Source of the DNA: Gilliamella sp. ESL0443
GTDB taxonomy: Bacteria > Pseudomonadota > Gammaproteobacteria > Enterobacterales > Orbaceae
NCBI RefSeq assembly: GCF_019469165.1
Contig: NZ_CP048263.1
Span: 868,001 to 932,000, forward strand
Length of the DNA: 64,000 nt
Direction: 5' to 3'
Position numbers and translations under genes: made by a program. Shown piece by piece: positions 19,382-29,791 of the stretch. The notes beneath the pieces were generated by a model. The model saw nothing but the letters and a program-made list of their open reading frames with translations. It had not been told where the DNA came from and searched no databases. Numbering within the stretch: position 1 is the stretch's first letter; each line of letters opens with the position of its first letter.

Positions 19382-19813
19382 TTATCCTTCAACTAAGCCA
19401 TTTAATTTGTAAGTTTTATCAATAATATCATCAGAAATCTGTTTTATAAAATCATAGGATGCTTTAGTGTCCATTTTTGTATCTGGTTTTAATGAAATCT
19501 CTGATTTCAAAGCATATTGATTTTCTGAAATTTCAACAATTTGATGCGAGAAAAATAGTAAACCTATTTCAGGCATATCAAATTGTTCAGTAAATTCTTG
19601 CTCATCAATGATTTTTGATAAAGTCACTTCCATTTCTGGTATATTTTGTAATTTAAAAATACCTTTAGTGCCTGTTTTCAAGTCACCAAAAATACGAAAA
19701 TCTTCAAGATCAGTTTCCCATAATTTTCTTAAATTAAGATCGGTATAGTATTGCCAAATTTTAGATGGTTTTGCCTTTGTTGGTAATACGAAAGAGATTG
19801 AAATTGTGTTCAT
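19382..19813 (-). CDS. SRPBCC (START/polyketide cyclase-like) domain protein
   Basis: 143 residues. The N-terminal strand and helix (SISFVLPTKAKPSKIWQYYTDLNLRKLWETDLEDF) is typical of the SRPBCC helix-grip fold, which forms a hydrophobic ligand cavity. The rest alternates beta strands and ends in a long amphipathic helix (about residues 118-140). Members bind or modify small hydrophobic molecules; no catalytic residues are recognisable. It is translated immediately before a MarR regulator, so it may bind or process the same ligand. First gene of the operon, start at 19813 with GAGG upstream. Confidence 0.75.
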   Translation of the reverse strand: MNTISISFVLPTKAKPSKIWQYYTDLNLRKLWETDLEDFRIFGDLKTGTKGIFKLQNIPEMEVTLSKIIDEQEFTEQFDMPEIGLLFFSHQIVEISENQYALKSEISLKPDTKMDTKASYDFIKQISDDIIDKTYKLNGLVEG

Positions 19814-19829
19814 TATTTTTCCTCTATTT

Positions 19830-19859
19830 AATAAGTAAACTTATTATAAGTATACTTAT
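19830..19859. promoter_or_regulatory. Tandem palindromes upstream of the SRPBCC-marR operon (probable MarR operator)
   Basis: Two abutting palindromes: AATAAGT-AA-ACTTATT (19830-19845) and the perfect ATAAGTATACTTAT (19846-19859), with a further half-site ATAAGTAA just beyond (19863-19870). They lie 17-60 bp upstream of the start codon at 19813. Local MarR autoregulation is an inference from position and symmetry. Confidence 0.7.
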
Positions 19860-20140
19860 TAAATAAGTAAAGAAAATTTTTTGCATAGATTAAAATTGTG
19901 GGATTATTCAAAATTCCTCAACTAACGTAATGAATAAATAAGTATTATATAGTCAGGTATTTGATTCTTTAATATAATTAATTATCTAATAAAATTAACA
20001 AGATTAAATGTTTAACCGATTTAAAATATATTAATGTAAAATATTTACAATTGTTTTTCATTTAATCCGTTCAATTTAATCGGTAAATGATACAATAGCG
20101 CCTTGATTTTGTATTAGTCCATAGTTTAGGAATAAATTTG

Positions 20141-21724
20141 ATGAAAAATGACATCCACCAGCAACGTATTTTAATTCTTGATTTTGGTTCGCAAGTTACC
20201 CAATTAATTGCTCGACGGGTTCGTGAAATAGGTGTTTATTGTGAACTTTGGCCATGGGATGTTTCGGAAGAAAAAATCAAACAATTTAACCCTAAAGGTA
20301 TCATTCTATCTGGTGGTCCTGAAAGTACTACTGACCAAAATAGCCCTCGAGCACCAGAATATGTGTTCAACGCTGGCGTGCCAGTGTTAGGTATCTGCTA
20401 TGGTATGCAAACTATGGCAATTCAAGTAGGTAAGGGTGGACAAGTTACAGCTTCTAATCAACGAGAGTTTGGTTATGCTAAAGTTGATATTGTTGCAAAA
20501 TCAAAATTAACAGACGGTATTTTAGATAGCACCAATGATGCTAGTATAGAGCAACTTGATGTATGGATGAGTCATGGTGATAAAGTTACTTCATTACCTG
20601 ACACATTTACCTTAATTGGGCAAACAGAAACTTGTCCATTCGCCATTATGGCTAACGATGAAAAACAGTTTTATGGCGTACAGTTTCATCCAGAGGTCAC
20701 GCATACGGTTAAAGGATTAGAGTTATTAACGCGTTTTGTTATTGATATTTGTCAGTGTGAAAAGCTATGGACACCGTCTTCTATTATTACTGATGCAATT
20801 GCTCGTATAAAAGAAAAAGTCGGTAAAGATAAAGTATTATTAGGTTTATCAGGTGGTGTTGATTCTTCGGTTACTGCATTATTATTACATCAAGCCATTG
20901 GTGACCAGTTAACTTGCGTATTTGTTGATCATGGCTTATTACGTTTAAATGAAGCAAAACAAGTCATGGATATGTTTGGTGATAAATTTGGGTTAAATAT
21001 TATCGCAATTAATGCCGAAGATCGCTTTATGGCTGCTCTGAAGGGAGAGGCTGATCCTGAAGCTAAACGTAAAATCATTGGTCGTGAATTTGTCGCTGTT
21101 TTTGATGAAGAGGCGGCAAAATTAAAAGATGTCAAATGGCTTGCTCAAGGTACTATCTATCCAGATGTCATTGAATCTGCTGCTGCTGATACAGGTAAAG
21201 CCCACGTGATCAAATCACATCATAATGTTGGTGGTTTACCTGAAGATATGAAAATGGGGCTAGTAGAACCATTAAGAGAATTATTCAAAGATGAAGTACG
21301 TAAAGTTGGTTTAGAACTCGGTTTACCTTACGATATGCTTTACCGCCATCCATTCCCAGGTCCAGGTTTAGGGGTGCGTGTTCTTGGTGAAGTGAAAAAA
21401 GAGTATTGTGATTTATTACGACAAGCCGATGCTATTTTTATCGAAGAACTTTATAAAGCTGACCTATACCACAAAGTCAGCCAAGCATTTACCGTATTCT
21501 TACCAGTACGTTCAGTTGGAGTGATGGGAGACGGACGTAAATATGATTGGGTTGTTTCATTACGTGCTGTTGAAACTATCGACTTCATGACCGCTCACTG
21601 GGCACATTTACCTTACGAATTCTTAGGGCGAGTATCAAATCGTATTATCAACGAAGTCAATGGAATATCACGAGTTGTATATGATATAAGTGGAAAACCG
21701 CCTGCCACTATTGAGTGGGAATAA
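20141..21724 (+). CDS. guaA: GMP synthase (glutamine-hydrolysing)
   Basis: 527 residues from the ATG at 20141 (a TTG three bases earlier is also in frame); AGGAA precedes it. GuaA amidates XMP to GMP with glutamine and ATP. The N-terminal class I glutaminase has its nucleophile C86 in GICYGMQ, with a downstream QFHPEVTHT supplying the His-Glu pair. The ATP-pyrophosphatase P-loop GLSGGVDSS lies near residue 233, and the C-terminal dimerisation domain ends in KPPATIEWE. guaB is not adjacent, unlike the guaBA operon of E. coli. A terminator follows. Confidence 0.97.
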   Translation: MKNDIHQQRILILDFGSQVTQLIARRVREIGVYCELWPWDVSEEKIKQFNPKGIILSGGPESTTDQNSPRAPEYVFNAGVPVLGICYGMQTMAIQVGKGGQVTASNQREFGYAKVDIVAKSKLTDGILDSTNDASIEQLDVWMSHGDKVTSLPDTFTLIGQTETCPFAIMANDEKQFYGVQFHPEVTHTVKGLELLTRFVIDICQCEKLWTPSSIITDAIARIKEKVGKDKVLLGLSGGVDSSVTALLLHQAIGDQLTCVFVDHGLLRLNEAKQVMDMFGDKFGLNIIAINAEDRFMAALKGEADPEAKRKIIGREFVAVFDEEAAKLKDVKWLAQGTIYPDVIESAAADTGKAHVIKSHHNVGGLPEDMKMGLVEPLRELFKDEVRKVGLELGLPYDMLYRHPFPGPGLGVRVLGEVKKEYCDLLRQADAIFIEELYKADLYHKVSQAFTVFLPVRSVGVMGDGRKYDWVVSLRAVETIDFMTAHWAHLPYEFLGRVSNRIINEVNGISRVVYDISGKPPATIEWE

Positions 21725-21756
21725 TTGCAACAAATACCATATAATCTTTTTATCTT

Positions 21757-21782
21757 AAGCCTTGTTTATCAAGGCTTTTTTA
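21757..21782 (+). terminator. Terminator after guaA
   Basis: An 8-bp stem AAGCCTTG (21757-21764) / CAAGGCTT (21770-21777) with loop TTTAT and a T run. Confidence 0.85.
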
Positions 21783-21960
21783 TATCATTGGTATTTCATA
21801 ATAATTGTTTTAAGGCTTATGATATAAACTTAAAAACTTGGTATTCATTGGTTGAGCGTATTCGATTAATAAAAATAAATACCTTAATTGTATTAATTAA
21901 GAAAAATATCTTTTCATGAATCTTATATAAATCAAAAATAACAGAAAAGTGATGCTTACT

Positions 21961-22710
21961 TTAATCGATATAATATTTGGTTTTTTCAAAACGATTGATA
22001 AAGTGCTTCCAAAACCATAGTGCGATCCGTCTTTGCTTTTTGTCTTTTTTAAATAATTTTTTTCTGTACTCTGAACGTTGTTTGATTTGGTGTATTCGCT
22101 CATTATGGATTGATGAGTTTAGTGAACATACATCATTACTTGTTATTAACGCCGGTAAAGTAGCATACAATTTAATATTGGCACATAATTTAAAAACTTT
22201 GAACATATCCGCTTCATAACGAATAGGAAATAAGAATTTTATTAGTTTTTTGGCTGCGTCATTAGTAATGATATAACCGTTGGCTCTCACGGCGCGAGTA
22301 ACTTCAACAATTTCGAAATTATCTAATAGGTATTTTTTATTAATCAGATAATGGAAGTCGGCGGTTAATAAAAAAATGCCTTTTTTGGTATTTTTAGTTT
22401 CAAAGCTGTTTAAAAAATCAGGAAGATTGTTAGCTATGACTGAGTCATCTTCAATAATCAAAGCATAAGGTAGATTATCATTAACAATTTTTTTATAGAT
22501 ATTAAAATGACTAAGTGCACAGCCAATCTCACCTTTAGTTAAAAAATTATTTGGATAATCAAGAACATTATTTTTAATAAATGATTCTGTCAGTTTACTT
22601 CCATCGACTGCATTATAAATTTCAAAATCAAGCTTTAATCTTTGACACTCTTGTTGTATATATTGTTTTTTTTGGGGTTGTCTTTCTAAATTTATTACAA
22701 ATGTTTTCAT
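21961..22710 (-). CDS. Glycosyltransferase family 25 (LPS biosynthesis)
   Basis: 249 residues. The N-terminus (MKTFVINLERQPQKK) and the motif GEIGCALSH (60-68) followed by ALIIEDDS (EDD at 87-89) are typical of GT25 enzymes, which transfer galactose or related sugars to LPS or lipooligosaccharide at the cytoplasmic face of the inner membrane. The second half includes GYIITNDAAKKLI, the acceptor-site region. The C-terminus is strongly basic (SEYRKKLFKKDKKQRR), suggesting peripheral membrane contact. It is a lone gene between guaA and the yhcH-kdgK pair, not in an LPS cluster. The acceptor sugar is unknown. Confidence 0.88.
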   Translation of the reverse strand: MKTFVINLERQPQKKQYIQQECQRLKLDFEIYNAVDGSKLTESFIKNNVLDYPNNFLTKGEIGCALSHFNIYKKIVNDNLPYALIIEDDSVIANNLPDFLNSFETKNTKKGIFLLTADFHYLINKKYLLDNFEIVEVTRAVRANGYIITNDAAKKLIKFLFPIRYEADMFKVFKLCANIKLYATLPALITSNDVCSLNSSIHNERIHQIKQRSEYRKKLFKKDKKQRRIALWFWKHFINRFEKTKYYID

Positions 22711-22912
22711 TTTTTCAGTTTTTTATGATTTTTTTGAAGTATAGCATGTCAATTACAACATAAAAACCTTTGAAAACTTATTGCTAAATGATCTACAAAA
22801 ATGACTAACTTAAGTATATACTTCTTTTTATATAGGTTTCTTCGCTATTGATAAAAGCGGATAAAGCTAATTTAAGTTATTACCTCATTTGAGAAATTAA
22901 GGACCGTTAAGT

Positions 22913-23383
22913 ATGATTTTAGGTAATGTTAATCATTTGGATTTAATTCCTTATTTGCCTACCAAGATTAAACAATCAATTGAATATGTAAAAGACAACG
23001 TTAATAGCAATACACCAGCTGGTCGTTATGATATTGACAGCGATAATATGTTTTTTATGGTTTCTGACAATTCATTAAGATATATTCATGAAGCAAACCC
23101 TGAGTACCATAAAAAGTATATTGATGTGCAGATTGTTTTAGATGGTCAAGAAGGAATGGCTGTTTCCACTCTACCTCCTCATACACAAGTATTAGAAGAT
23201 AAAATAACAGAAAATGATATCGCTTTTATCAAAACACCTAACGAAGAAACTATGTTAGTATTACAGAAAGACGATTTTATTGTATTTTTACCTAATGAAG
23301 TACATAAACCGCTTTGTGCTGTCGATAATAAGATTGCAACGGTTCGTAAAGTTGTGGTAAAAATCGCATCAGATTATTTATAA
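22913..23383 (+). CDS. YhcH/YjgK/YiaL-family protein (EbgC-like cupin)
   Basis: 156 residues. A DUF386-type double-stranded beta-helix protein. Conserved features are AGRYDID, an EAHxxYxDI-like segment here EANPEYHKKYIDVQIVL, FIVFLPNEVHKP and a C-terminal VRKVVVKI strand. Family members sit in sugar-acid and sialic acid catabolic operons and have been proposed as anomerases or isomerases (EbgC). In this copy the E-x-H of the usual EAH motif reads EAN, so one likely metal ligand may be altered. It precedes kdgK by 27 bp with its own AAGGA site, which suggests a role in ketodeoxysugar catabolism. Confidence 0.85.
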   Translation: MILGNVNHLDLIPYLPTKIKQSIEYVKDNVNSNTPAGRYDIDSDNMFFMVSDNSLRYIHEANPEYHKKYIDVQIVLDGQEGMAVSTLPPHTQVLEDKITENDIAFIKTPNEETMLVLQKDDFIVFLPNEVHKPLCAVDNKIATVRKVVVKIASDYL

Positions 23384-23410
23384 ATAGAAGTAAGGATTTT
23401 AGGTAGCACT

Positions 23411-24349
23411 ATGACAACAAAAATCGCTGTTATTGGCGAATGTATGATTGAACTTTCAATAAAACAAGATTCAACAACCCGTAGCTTTGGGGGAGATACT
23501 CTTAACACGTCGGTTTATTTATCTCGTTTATTAAAAAATAAAGATTTTTCGATTCATTATGTGACTGGTTTAGGAACAGATCCTTTCAGTCAAGAGATGC
23601 TTGATAGCTGGCAAAAAGAGCATATTTCAACTGATTTGGTACAAAGAATGTCTGATAAAATGCCAGGACTTTATTCTATTGTTACTGATGAACAGGGTGA
23701 GCGTTCTTTCTATTATTGGCGTAATGATGCAGCTGCTAAATTTTGGTTAAAAACAGCTGAAACAGAAAAAATTGCTGAGCAAATTGCTAAATACGATTAT
23801 GTCTATCTAAGTGGTATCAGTATTGCAATTTTAGATGCGGAAAGTATTATCAAATTATTAGATCTATTAAAACAAGTTAAAGCCAATGGTGGTAAAGTGA
23901 TTTTTGATAATAACTTCAGACCACGTTTATGGAGTAGCTTGGATTTGGCTCGAAGTGTCTATTCTGATATTTTATCATTTACTGATATTGCGTTTTTAAC
24001 TTTAGATGATGAAGACTTATTATGGGGCAAGTTACCGTACGAACAAGTAATTGAACGAACTAAAAAGTTTGGTGTTTCTGAAGTAGTCATTAAACGTGGT
24101 AGCGATAGTTGTATTATTGATTCTGTGGAAGGGCGTTTTGACGTTCCAGCAAATAAAATCGCTAAAGAAGATGTTATTGATACCACGGCAGCTGGGGATT
24201 CATTTAGTGCGGGTTATTTAGCTGCACGTTTAAGTGGTAAAAATCTTTCACAATCAGCAAGCCAAGGTCACCTAGTTGCCGGTACAGTGATTCAGTATCG
24301 AGGTGCTATTATTCCTTTGGATGCTACGCCAAAACTAATTGAAGGTTAG
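23411..24349 (+). CDS. kdgK: 2-dehydro-3-deoxygluconokinase
   Basis: 312 residues (E. coli KdgK 309). It phosphorylates KDG to KDPG in the lower part of hexuronate breakdown. Alignment to E. coli KdgK from memory is strong across the whole length: IAVIGECMIELS, FGGDTLNTSVY, ERSFYYWRNDAAAKFWL, GKVIFDNNFRPRLW and IAFLTLDDED. The pfkB signature ends DTTAAGDSFSAGYL with catalytic Asp263. A terminator follows directly. KDPG aldolase is not visible in the window, so the pathway must continue elsewhere. The pair with the YhcH-like gene is a compact unit. Confidence 0.95.
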   Translation: MTTKIAVIGECMIELSIKQDSTTRSFGGDTLNTSVYLSRLLKNKDFSIHYVTGLGTDPFSQEMLDSWQKEHISTDLVQRMSDKMPGLYSIVTDEQGERSFYYWRNDAAAKFWLKTAETEKIAEQIAKYDYVYLSGISIAILDAESIIKLLDLLKQVKANGGKVIFDNNFRPRLWSSLDLARSVYSDILSFTDIAFLTLDDEDLLWGKLPYEQVIERTKKFGVSEVVIKRGSDSCIIDSVEGRFDVPANKIAKEDVIDTTAAGDSFSAGYLAARLSGKNLSQSASQGHLVAGTVIQYRGAIIPLDATPKLIEG

Positions 24350-24354
24350 TAAAT

Positions 24355-24380
24355 AAAACGGTCAGTAATGACCGTTTTTT
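24355..24380 (+). terminator. Terminator after kdgK
   Basis: A 10-bp stem AAAACGGTCA (24355-24364) / TGACCGTTTT (24369-24378), loop GTAA, T tail. It lies between convergent genes and may act both ways. Confidence 0.88.
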
Positions 24381-24436
24381 ATATCAGAATAGTTTGGCTC
24401 TAAAAATTTTTAATATCGATTTTTAGGCAAAATAGA

Positions 24437-25174
24437 TTACGGTAGTATTGCAAAAGAGCGTACTGGAAAACCCGAAGCGTTATTTGGTTTGGCTACAATA
24501 TTAAAGATAACCGCGCCTTTGGTTGGTAATTGATCTAAATTTGTCATTAATTCTACTTGATAAGTATCTTGCTCTAAAACATAGTATTCGCCTTTTAGCG
24601 CATTATTTTCTCGAAATGTTTTCGCTGAATCAGTATCAAAAGTTTCGTGGCCAATAGCTTTAATCTTTCGCTCTTCAAATAAAAATTTTAATGCATCAAG
24701 TCCCCAGCCTGGAATTTGATTGTTTCCATCCTCATCTTTATTTTCCATTGCAGATTGTGATGGCCATTTTTTACTCCAGTCTGTTCTCAACGCAACAAAA
24801 CTACCCGCTTCAATTTGCCCATGTTGCTTTTCAAAAGCTAATACGTCATCTTTAGAAAAAGAAAAATTGGGATCTTCTTTTGCTCGTATAGATTGGTCAA
24901 TTACGATTAGAGGTAATACTAATTCCTGTAATTCAAGTTCATGCAAATAACGAGTATTAGGAACAAAATGAATTGGTGCATCTAAATGAGTACCATATTG
25001 ACCAGCAAAACTAAAGTTTTGCGCTAAAAAGCCATCACTGTGGTCAAATAGTGTTTTTATTTCAGCCGGTTTAAACATAAAAAAATGGGGTGAATTGTGA
25101 TCAAATGCATGAGTCAAATCTATCCATTTTTTCGATTTTAATAAATTTAATGCTTGTAAAACGTCGTTATTCAA
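24437..25174 (-). CDS. Cyclase-family metal-dependent hydrolase (kynurenine formamidase-like)
   Basis: 245 residues of the Cyclase family (PF04199). The N-terminal IDLTHAFDHNSPHF and the metal-binding motif GTHLDAPIHF (H-x3-D-x3-H, about residues 61-70) are diagnostic, as are WGLDALKFLFEERKIKAIGHETFDTD and the C-terminal FPVRSFAILP. Family members include bacterial kynurenine formamidase, isatin hydrolase and cyclic amide hydrolases. No tryptophan-degradation gene is nearby, so the substrate is open. It is monocistronic and divergent from uvrA across a 310-bp spacer that holds repeat copy 2 and a LexA box. Confidence 0.85.
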   Translation of the reverse strand: MNNDVLQALNLLKSKKWIDLTHAFDHNSPHFFMFKPAEIKTLFDHSDGFLAQNFSFAGQYGTHLDAPIHFVPNTRYLHELELQELVLPLIVIDQSIRAKEDPNFSFSKDDVLAFEKQHGQIEAGSFVALRTDWSKKWPSQSAMENKDEDGNNQIPGWGLDALKFLFEERKIKAIGHETFDTDSAKTFRENNALKGEYYVLEQDTYQVELMTNLDQLPTKGAVIFNIVAKPNNASGFPVRSFAILP

Positions 25175-25286
25175 AATTATTCCTTATATCAAAAAAGTGT
25201 ATCAATGATTTATTGTAAGATGATTAAATTCAAGAAACCAATAATTTAGAGTTATAGAAATATAACTTTTAGTTCTAATCTATTTT

Positions 25287-25316
25287 GAAAAAAAGTTGAG
25301 GAACGGGGTTTTTGAG
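25287..25316 (+). repeat. Dispersed 28-30 nt intergenic motif, copy 2
   Basis: Same strand and sequence as copy 1: a short A run, then GTTGAGGAACGGGGTTTTTG and AG. Located in the divergent spacer between the cyclase gene and uvrA. Confidence 0.85.
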
Positions 25317-25426
25317 GGGTAAAAAATGCTTAATTTGTGCTATTTAATTTACAATTTTGGCTTATATTATTGAATTTCTGCTAATAGACCCTATTGAGCT
25401 ATATAGTTGTATATTTAATCACTTGA

Positions 25427-25446
25427 TACTGGTATAATATACAGTT
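25427..25446. promoter_or_regulatory. LexA (SOS) box overlapping the uvrA -10 element
   Basis: TACTGGTATAATATACAGTT has the CTG-N10-CAG core (25429-25444) of a gammaproteobacterial LexA operator and encloses a TATAAT at 25433-25438. It stands about 40 bp before the uvrA ATG. SOS control of uvrA is established in E. coli, and position plus symmetry support it here. Confidence 0.85.
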
Positions 25447-25484
25447 AATTTTATTTATTTAAAAACACACATAAGAAGAGATCT

Positions 25485-28325
25485 ATGTCAATTAAAGATA
25501 TCGATATTCGTGGTGCAAGAACACACAATTTAAAAAATATAAATGTAGTTATACCAAGAGATAAATTGGTTGTTATCACCGGTCTTTCCGGCTCTGGTAA
25601 ATCATCATTAGCATTTGATACCTTATATGCTGAAGGCCAAAGGCGATATGTTGAGTCATTATCAGCTTATGCTCGTCAATTTTTATCACTAATGGAAAAG
25701 CCTGACGTCGATCATATTGAAGGATTATCTCCTGCCATTTCGATTGAGCAAAAATCAACATCGCATAATCCTCGCTCAACAGTGGGAACAATCACTGAGA
25801 TTTATGACTATTTGCGACTTTTATTTGCTCGAATCGGTGAGCCACGCTGTCCAAATCATAATTTACCCTTAGTTGCGCAAACTGTGTCGCAAATGGTTGA
25901 TAGTATTATGGCTCTGCCATCTGAAAACCGCTATATGTTGCTTGCGCCGGTTGTTACTGAGCGTAAAGGTGAGTTCGTTAAATTATTTGAACAACTTGCA
26001 GCAAGTGGTTATATTCGAGTTCGAGTTGATGGTGATGTTTATGACCTTTCAGATCCACCAATACTTGAGCTTCAGAAAAAACACACAATTGAAGTCGTTG
26101 TTGACCGTTTCCGAATTCGGGATGATTTGAAACTACGTTTAGCCGAATCAATCGAAACAGTGCTTTCCATAACTAATGGTATTGTCAAAGTCGCGAATTT
26201 AGATGATCCGAAAGCAGAAGAGCATCTATTTTCTGCCAATTTTGCTTGTCCTATATGTGGTTATAGCATTCCTGAACTTGAGCCGCGATTATTCTCATTC
26301 AATAATCCTGCTGGTGCATGTCCGGAATGTGACGGTTTAGGTGTACAACAATATTTTGATCCAAAGCGTATTGTTCAAATGCCTGAGGTTTCTTTAGCTG
26401 CTGGAGCAATCAAAGGATGGGATAGACGTAATTTCTACTATTTTCAAATGTTAAAATCGTTAGCAAACCATTATAAATTTGATATCGATAAGCCATATGA
26501 AAAATTATCTGACAAAGTAAAAGATATTTTATTAAACGGCTCTGGTGATGAAGAAATACAGTTCGTTTATACCAATGATCGTGGTGATGTCGTTAAACGT
26601 AATCACCCTTTTGAAGGGATCATCAATAACCTTAGTCGTCGTTATAAAGAAACTGATTCACAAACTATACGTGAAGAGTTAGCTAAATATATCAGTAATC
26701 GTCCTTGCCCGTGTTGTGGCGGTTCACGATTATGTAGAACTGCGCGTCATGTGTTTATTAATGATACTAATTTACCAACAATTAGTGATTTAAGCACACA
26801 ACAAGCCAAAGATTTTTTTGATAAGCTTAATTTAACTGGACAACGAGCGCAGATAGCCGAAAAGATTTTAAAAGAAATTAATGATCGTCTGCAATTTTTA
26901 ATTAATGTTGGTTTGAATTATTTAACCCTGTCACGTTCGGCTGAAACCTTATCCGGTGGGGAAGCACAACGAATTCGACTGGCTAGTCAGATTGGTGCGG
27001 GGCTTGTTGGTGTTATGTATGTTCTCGATGAACCATCAATTGGTTTGCACCAGCGTGATAATAGTCGCTTGATTGATACATTAACTCACTTACGCGATTT
27101 AGGTAATACCGTCATTGTTGTTGAACATGATGAAGAAGCGATAATGGCTGCTGATTATGTGATTGATATTGGACCAGGCGCTGGTGTCCATGGTGGTGAA
27201 GTTGTTGCTCAAGGTACGCCAAAACAGATTATGGCAAGTAAGAACTCTTTGACTGGTAAATATCTTTCTGGAAAAGAGAAAATTGAGATCCCAGCTAAAC
27301 GTCATAAAGTTGATAAGAAAAAGATGTTATCATTGATTGGCGCGACAGGAAATAATCTTAAAAATGTCACATTAAACATTCCTGTAGGGCTATTTACTTG
27401 TATTACTGGCGTCTCTGGATCAGGTAAATCAACATTAATCAATGACACCTTATATCCATTAGCTCAAAACGAATTAAATGGCGCTGAAAAAACCGAAATT
27501 GCACCATTCAAATCAATTAAAGGATTAAACTTTTTTGATAAAGTTATTGCAATAGATCAGAGCCCAATTGGACGGACACCACGATCTAATCCAGCAACTT
27601 ATACTGGCTTTTTTACATCAATTCGTGAGCTTTATGCAGGGGTACCAGAAGCAAGGGCAAGAGGCTATAATCCTGGACGTTTTAGCTTTAATGTTAAAGG
27701 TGGACGTTGTGAAGCTTGCCAAGGTGATGGTTTAATTAAAGTTGAAATGCATTTTTTACCTGATATCTATGTACCTTGTGATCAGTGTCATGGCGCACGA
27801 TATAATCGAGAAACATTAGAAATCAAATACAAAGGTAAGTCGATTAATGAAATCCTCAACATGACTGTTGAAGAAGGTCGAGAATTTTTTGACGCGGTAC
27901 CGATGATTTCACGCAAATTACAGACTTTAATTGATGTTGGTCTTGCTTATATTACCATTGGTCAATCAGCAACAACATTATCTGGAGGTGAAGCGCAACG
28001 AGTAAAACTTGCAAAAGAGTTATCTAAGCGAGATACTGGTAGCACACTTTATATCCTAGATGAACCAACTACGGGCTTACATTTTGCGGATGTAAAACAA
28101 TTGCTTGCTCAACTACACTCATTGAGAGATAAAGGCAATACTATTGTAGTTATCGAACATAATTTAGATGTTGTCAAAACTGCTGATTGGATTGTCGATT
28201 TAGGTCCAGAAGGAGGTAGTGGAGGTGGAGAAATCATCGCCGAAGGAACACCAGAAGACGTTGCTAAATCGAAAAAATCTTATACTGGTAAATACTTAAA
28301 ACCATTACTGGAAAAGCAAAAGTAG
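25485..28325 (+). CDS. uvrA: Excinuclease ABC subunit A
   Basis: 946 residues (E. coli 940). UvrA finds DNA damage as a dimer and loads UvrB in nucleotide excision repair. It has two ABC modules: Walker [11 protein letters not shown] (31-40) and a second at GVSGSGKST (about 645), each followed later by an ABC signature ([14 protein letters not shown] and [14 protein letters not shown]) and a Walker B ([20 protein letters not shown]). Zinc modules are CPICGYS...CPECDGLG and CEACQGDG...CDQCHG. All elements look intact. It has a LexA box in front; no ssb gene is divergent, unlike in E. coli. Confidence 0.98.
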   Translation: MSIKDIDIRGARTHNLKNINVVIPRDKLVVITGLSGSGKSSLAFDTLYAEGQRRYVESLSAYARQFLSLMEKPDVDHIEGLSPAISIEQKSTSHNPRSTVGTITEIYDYLRLLFARIGEPRCPNHNLPLVAQTVSQMVDSIMALPSENRYMLLAPVVTERKGEFVKLFEQLAASGYIRVRVDGDVYDLSDPPILELQKKHTIEVVVDRFRIRDDLKLRLAESIETVLSITNGIVKVANLDDPKAEEHLFSANFACPICGYSIPELEPRLFSFNNPAGACPECDGLGVQQYFDPKRIVQMPEVSLAAGAIKGWDRRNFYYFQMLKSLANHYKFDIDKPYEKLSDKVKDILLNGSGDEEIQFVYTNDRGDVVKRNHPFEGIINNLSRRYKETDSQTIREELAKYISNRPCPCCGGSRLCRTARHVFINDTNLPTISDLSTQQAKDFFDKLNLTGQRAQIAEKILKEINDRLQFLINVGLNYLTLSRSAETLSGGEAQRIRLASQIGAGLVGVMYVLDEPSIGLHQRDNSRLIDTLTHLRDLGNTVIVVEHDEEAIMAADYVIDIGPGAGVHGGEVVAQGTPKQIMASKNSLTGKYLSGKEKIEIPAKRHKVDKKKMLSLIGATGNNLKNVTLNIPVGLFTCITGVSGSGKSTLINDTLYPLAQNELNGAEKTEIAPFKSIKGLNFFDKVIAIDQSPIGRTPRSNPATYTGFFTSIRELYAGVPEARARGYNPGRFSFNVKGGRCEACQGDGLIKVEMHFLPDIYVPCDQCHGARYNRETLEIKYKGKSINEILNMTVEEGREFFDAVPMISRKLQTLIDVGLAYITIGQSATTLSGGEAQRVKLAKELSKRDTGSTLYILDEPTTGLHFADVKQLLAQLHSLRDKGNTIVVIEHNLDVVKTADWIVDLGPEGGSGGGEIIAEGTPEDVAKSKKSYTGKYLKPLLEKQK

Positions 28326-28368
28326 TAAGTATTGTTATATAAATAAAGTTAACCATAGGAGAAGGGTT

Positions 28369-28968
28369 TTGTCATTACAGATTATACTAATGATCATTAT
28401 TGCTTATCTCTGTGGTTCACTTTCAGGTGCTATGATAATTTGCCATTTGATGAAGTTACATAATCCTTCTTTATATGGTTCTCATAACCCCGGTGCGACA
28501 AATGTATTAAGGATTAATGGGCGATTACCTGCTGTTTTTGTATTAATCTTTGATATGTTAAAAGGTGCTATTCCGGTCTATATTGCTTATCGACTTGGAA
28601 TATCACCTTTCTTTTTAGGTATTATTGGTATTTCGGCTTGTCTTGGACACATTTTTCCATGCTTTTTTCATTTTCGTGGTGGAAAAGGTGTTGCAACTGC
28701 GTTAGGAATGATGGCGCCGATTGGACTTGATTTTACAGGTTGCTTTTTGTTGACTTGGTTTTTTACATTAATTACAACGGGTTATTCTTCTGTCGCGGCA
28801 ATAGTCGGTTTTCTTTTTGCACCTTTATATGTTTGGTTATTTAAACCAGAATTGACATTACCTGTTACAATGCTTTCATGCTTAATCATTATTCGCCATA
28901 GTAGCAACATAATGCGCCTATTAAAAGGCGAAGAGCCCAAAAGCTTTTATCGTCGCAGTAAAAAATAA
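28369..28968 (+). CDS. plsY: Acyl-phosphate glycerol-3-phosphate acyltransferase PlsY
   Basis: 199 residues with about five membrane spans. PlsY acylates glycerol-3-phosphate from acyl-phosphate, the first step of phospholipid synthesis with PlsX. Catalytic loops are visible: [12 protein letters not shown] (motif 1, about residues 38-49), FRGGKGVAT (motif 2, about 103-111) and IIIRHSSNI (motif 3, about 171). Translation starts at a TTG (28369) placed a few bases after a strong AGGAGAAGG; the next in-frame ATG would delete most of the first span, so TTG is favoured. It follows uvrA by 43 bp and may be cotranscribed with it. Confidence 0.93.
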   Translation: MSLQIILMIIIAYLCGSLSGAMIICHLMKLHNPSLYGSHNPGATNVLRINGRLPAVFVLIFDMLKGAIPVYIAYRLGISPFFLGIIGISACLGHIFPCFFHFRGGKGVATALGMMAPIGLDFTGCFLLTWFFTLITTGYSSVAAIVGFLFAPLYVWLFKPELTLPVTMLSCLIIIRHSSNIMRLLKGEEPKSFYRRSKK

Positions 28969-29112
28969 TCTAAAACACAACTAAGCTTAATTTTCAGTTA
29001 CTAATCGTATGAAAGATTAATTATTTTTAAATTAAAGTAATAGAATATTTTTTGTTTTACAGAGAATTCAAACAAGGTATTATTATTCATCTTTTAATTA
29101 TGTGGTTAATTC

Positions 29113-29718
29113 ATGCAAATCAGTCCGTTATTAGAATCACTTATTAGCGCACTTCGCTGCTTACCTGGGGTTGGTCCAAAATCAGCACAACGAATGGCTT
29201 ATCATCTATTACAACGTAATCGCCAAGCAGGTCTCAATTTGGCTCAAGAGTTAAATGAGGCTATGAATAATATTGGTCATTGCAAACAATGTCGAACCTT
29301 TACTGAACAAGAGATCTGCAATATCTGCGCGAATGTCCGTCGGCAAAGTAGCGATCAACTCTGTGTGGTTGAATCGCCAGCAGATATTTTTGCTATTGAG
29401 CAAACAGGGCAGTATAGTGGTCGTTATTTCGTTTTACTGGGGCATCTGTCACCACTTGATGGTATTGGCCCGAGTGATATTGGTCTCGACCTTTTAAAAA
29501 TTAGGTTAAGTTCAGAATCAATTAGTGAAGTTATTTTAGCTACCAATCCAACGGTTGAAGGTGATGCTACAGCCAATTATATCGCCCAGATGTGTAATGA
29601 ATTTAATATCGTTGCGACTCGAATTGCGCACGGTGTACCAGTGGGTGGAGAGCTTGAAATGGTTGATGGTACAACATTGTCACATTCCTTTGTTGGTCGA
29701 CAAAAGATAGATTTTTAG
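29113..29718 (+). CDS. recR: Recombination mediator RecR
   Basis: 201 residues, as in E. coli. RecR with RecO/RecF loads RecA at gaps. It has the N-terminal helix-hairpin-helix ([14 protein letters not shown], residues 17-30), a C4 zinc finger ([16 protein letters not shown], about 57-72), then a Toprim domain ([27 protein letters not shown]) and the conserved [14 protein letters not shown]. In E. coli it follows dnaX-ybaB; here that unit is 22 kb away and ends in a terminator, so the operon has been split and recR has its own start region. Confidence 0.97.
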   Translation: MQISPLLESLISALRCLPGVGPKSAQRMAYHLLQRNRQAGLNLAQELNEAMNNIGHCKQCRTFTEQEICNICANVRRQSSDQLCVVESPADIFAIEQTGQYSGRYFVLLGHLSPLDGIGPSDIGLDLLKIRLSSESISEVILATNPTVEGDATANYIAQMCNEFNIVATRIAHGVPVGGELEMVDGTTLSHSFVGRQKIDF

Positions 29719-29791
29719 CTTTTTGCGATTTATGAACAACTAGGTTGTTAACGGTTAATATGTATTAAGAAAAAATAGGAAGAGAGAGCTT

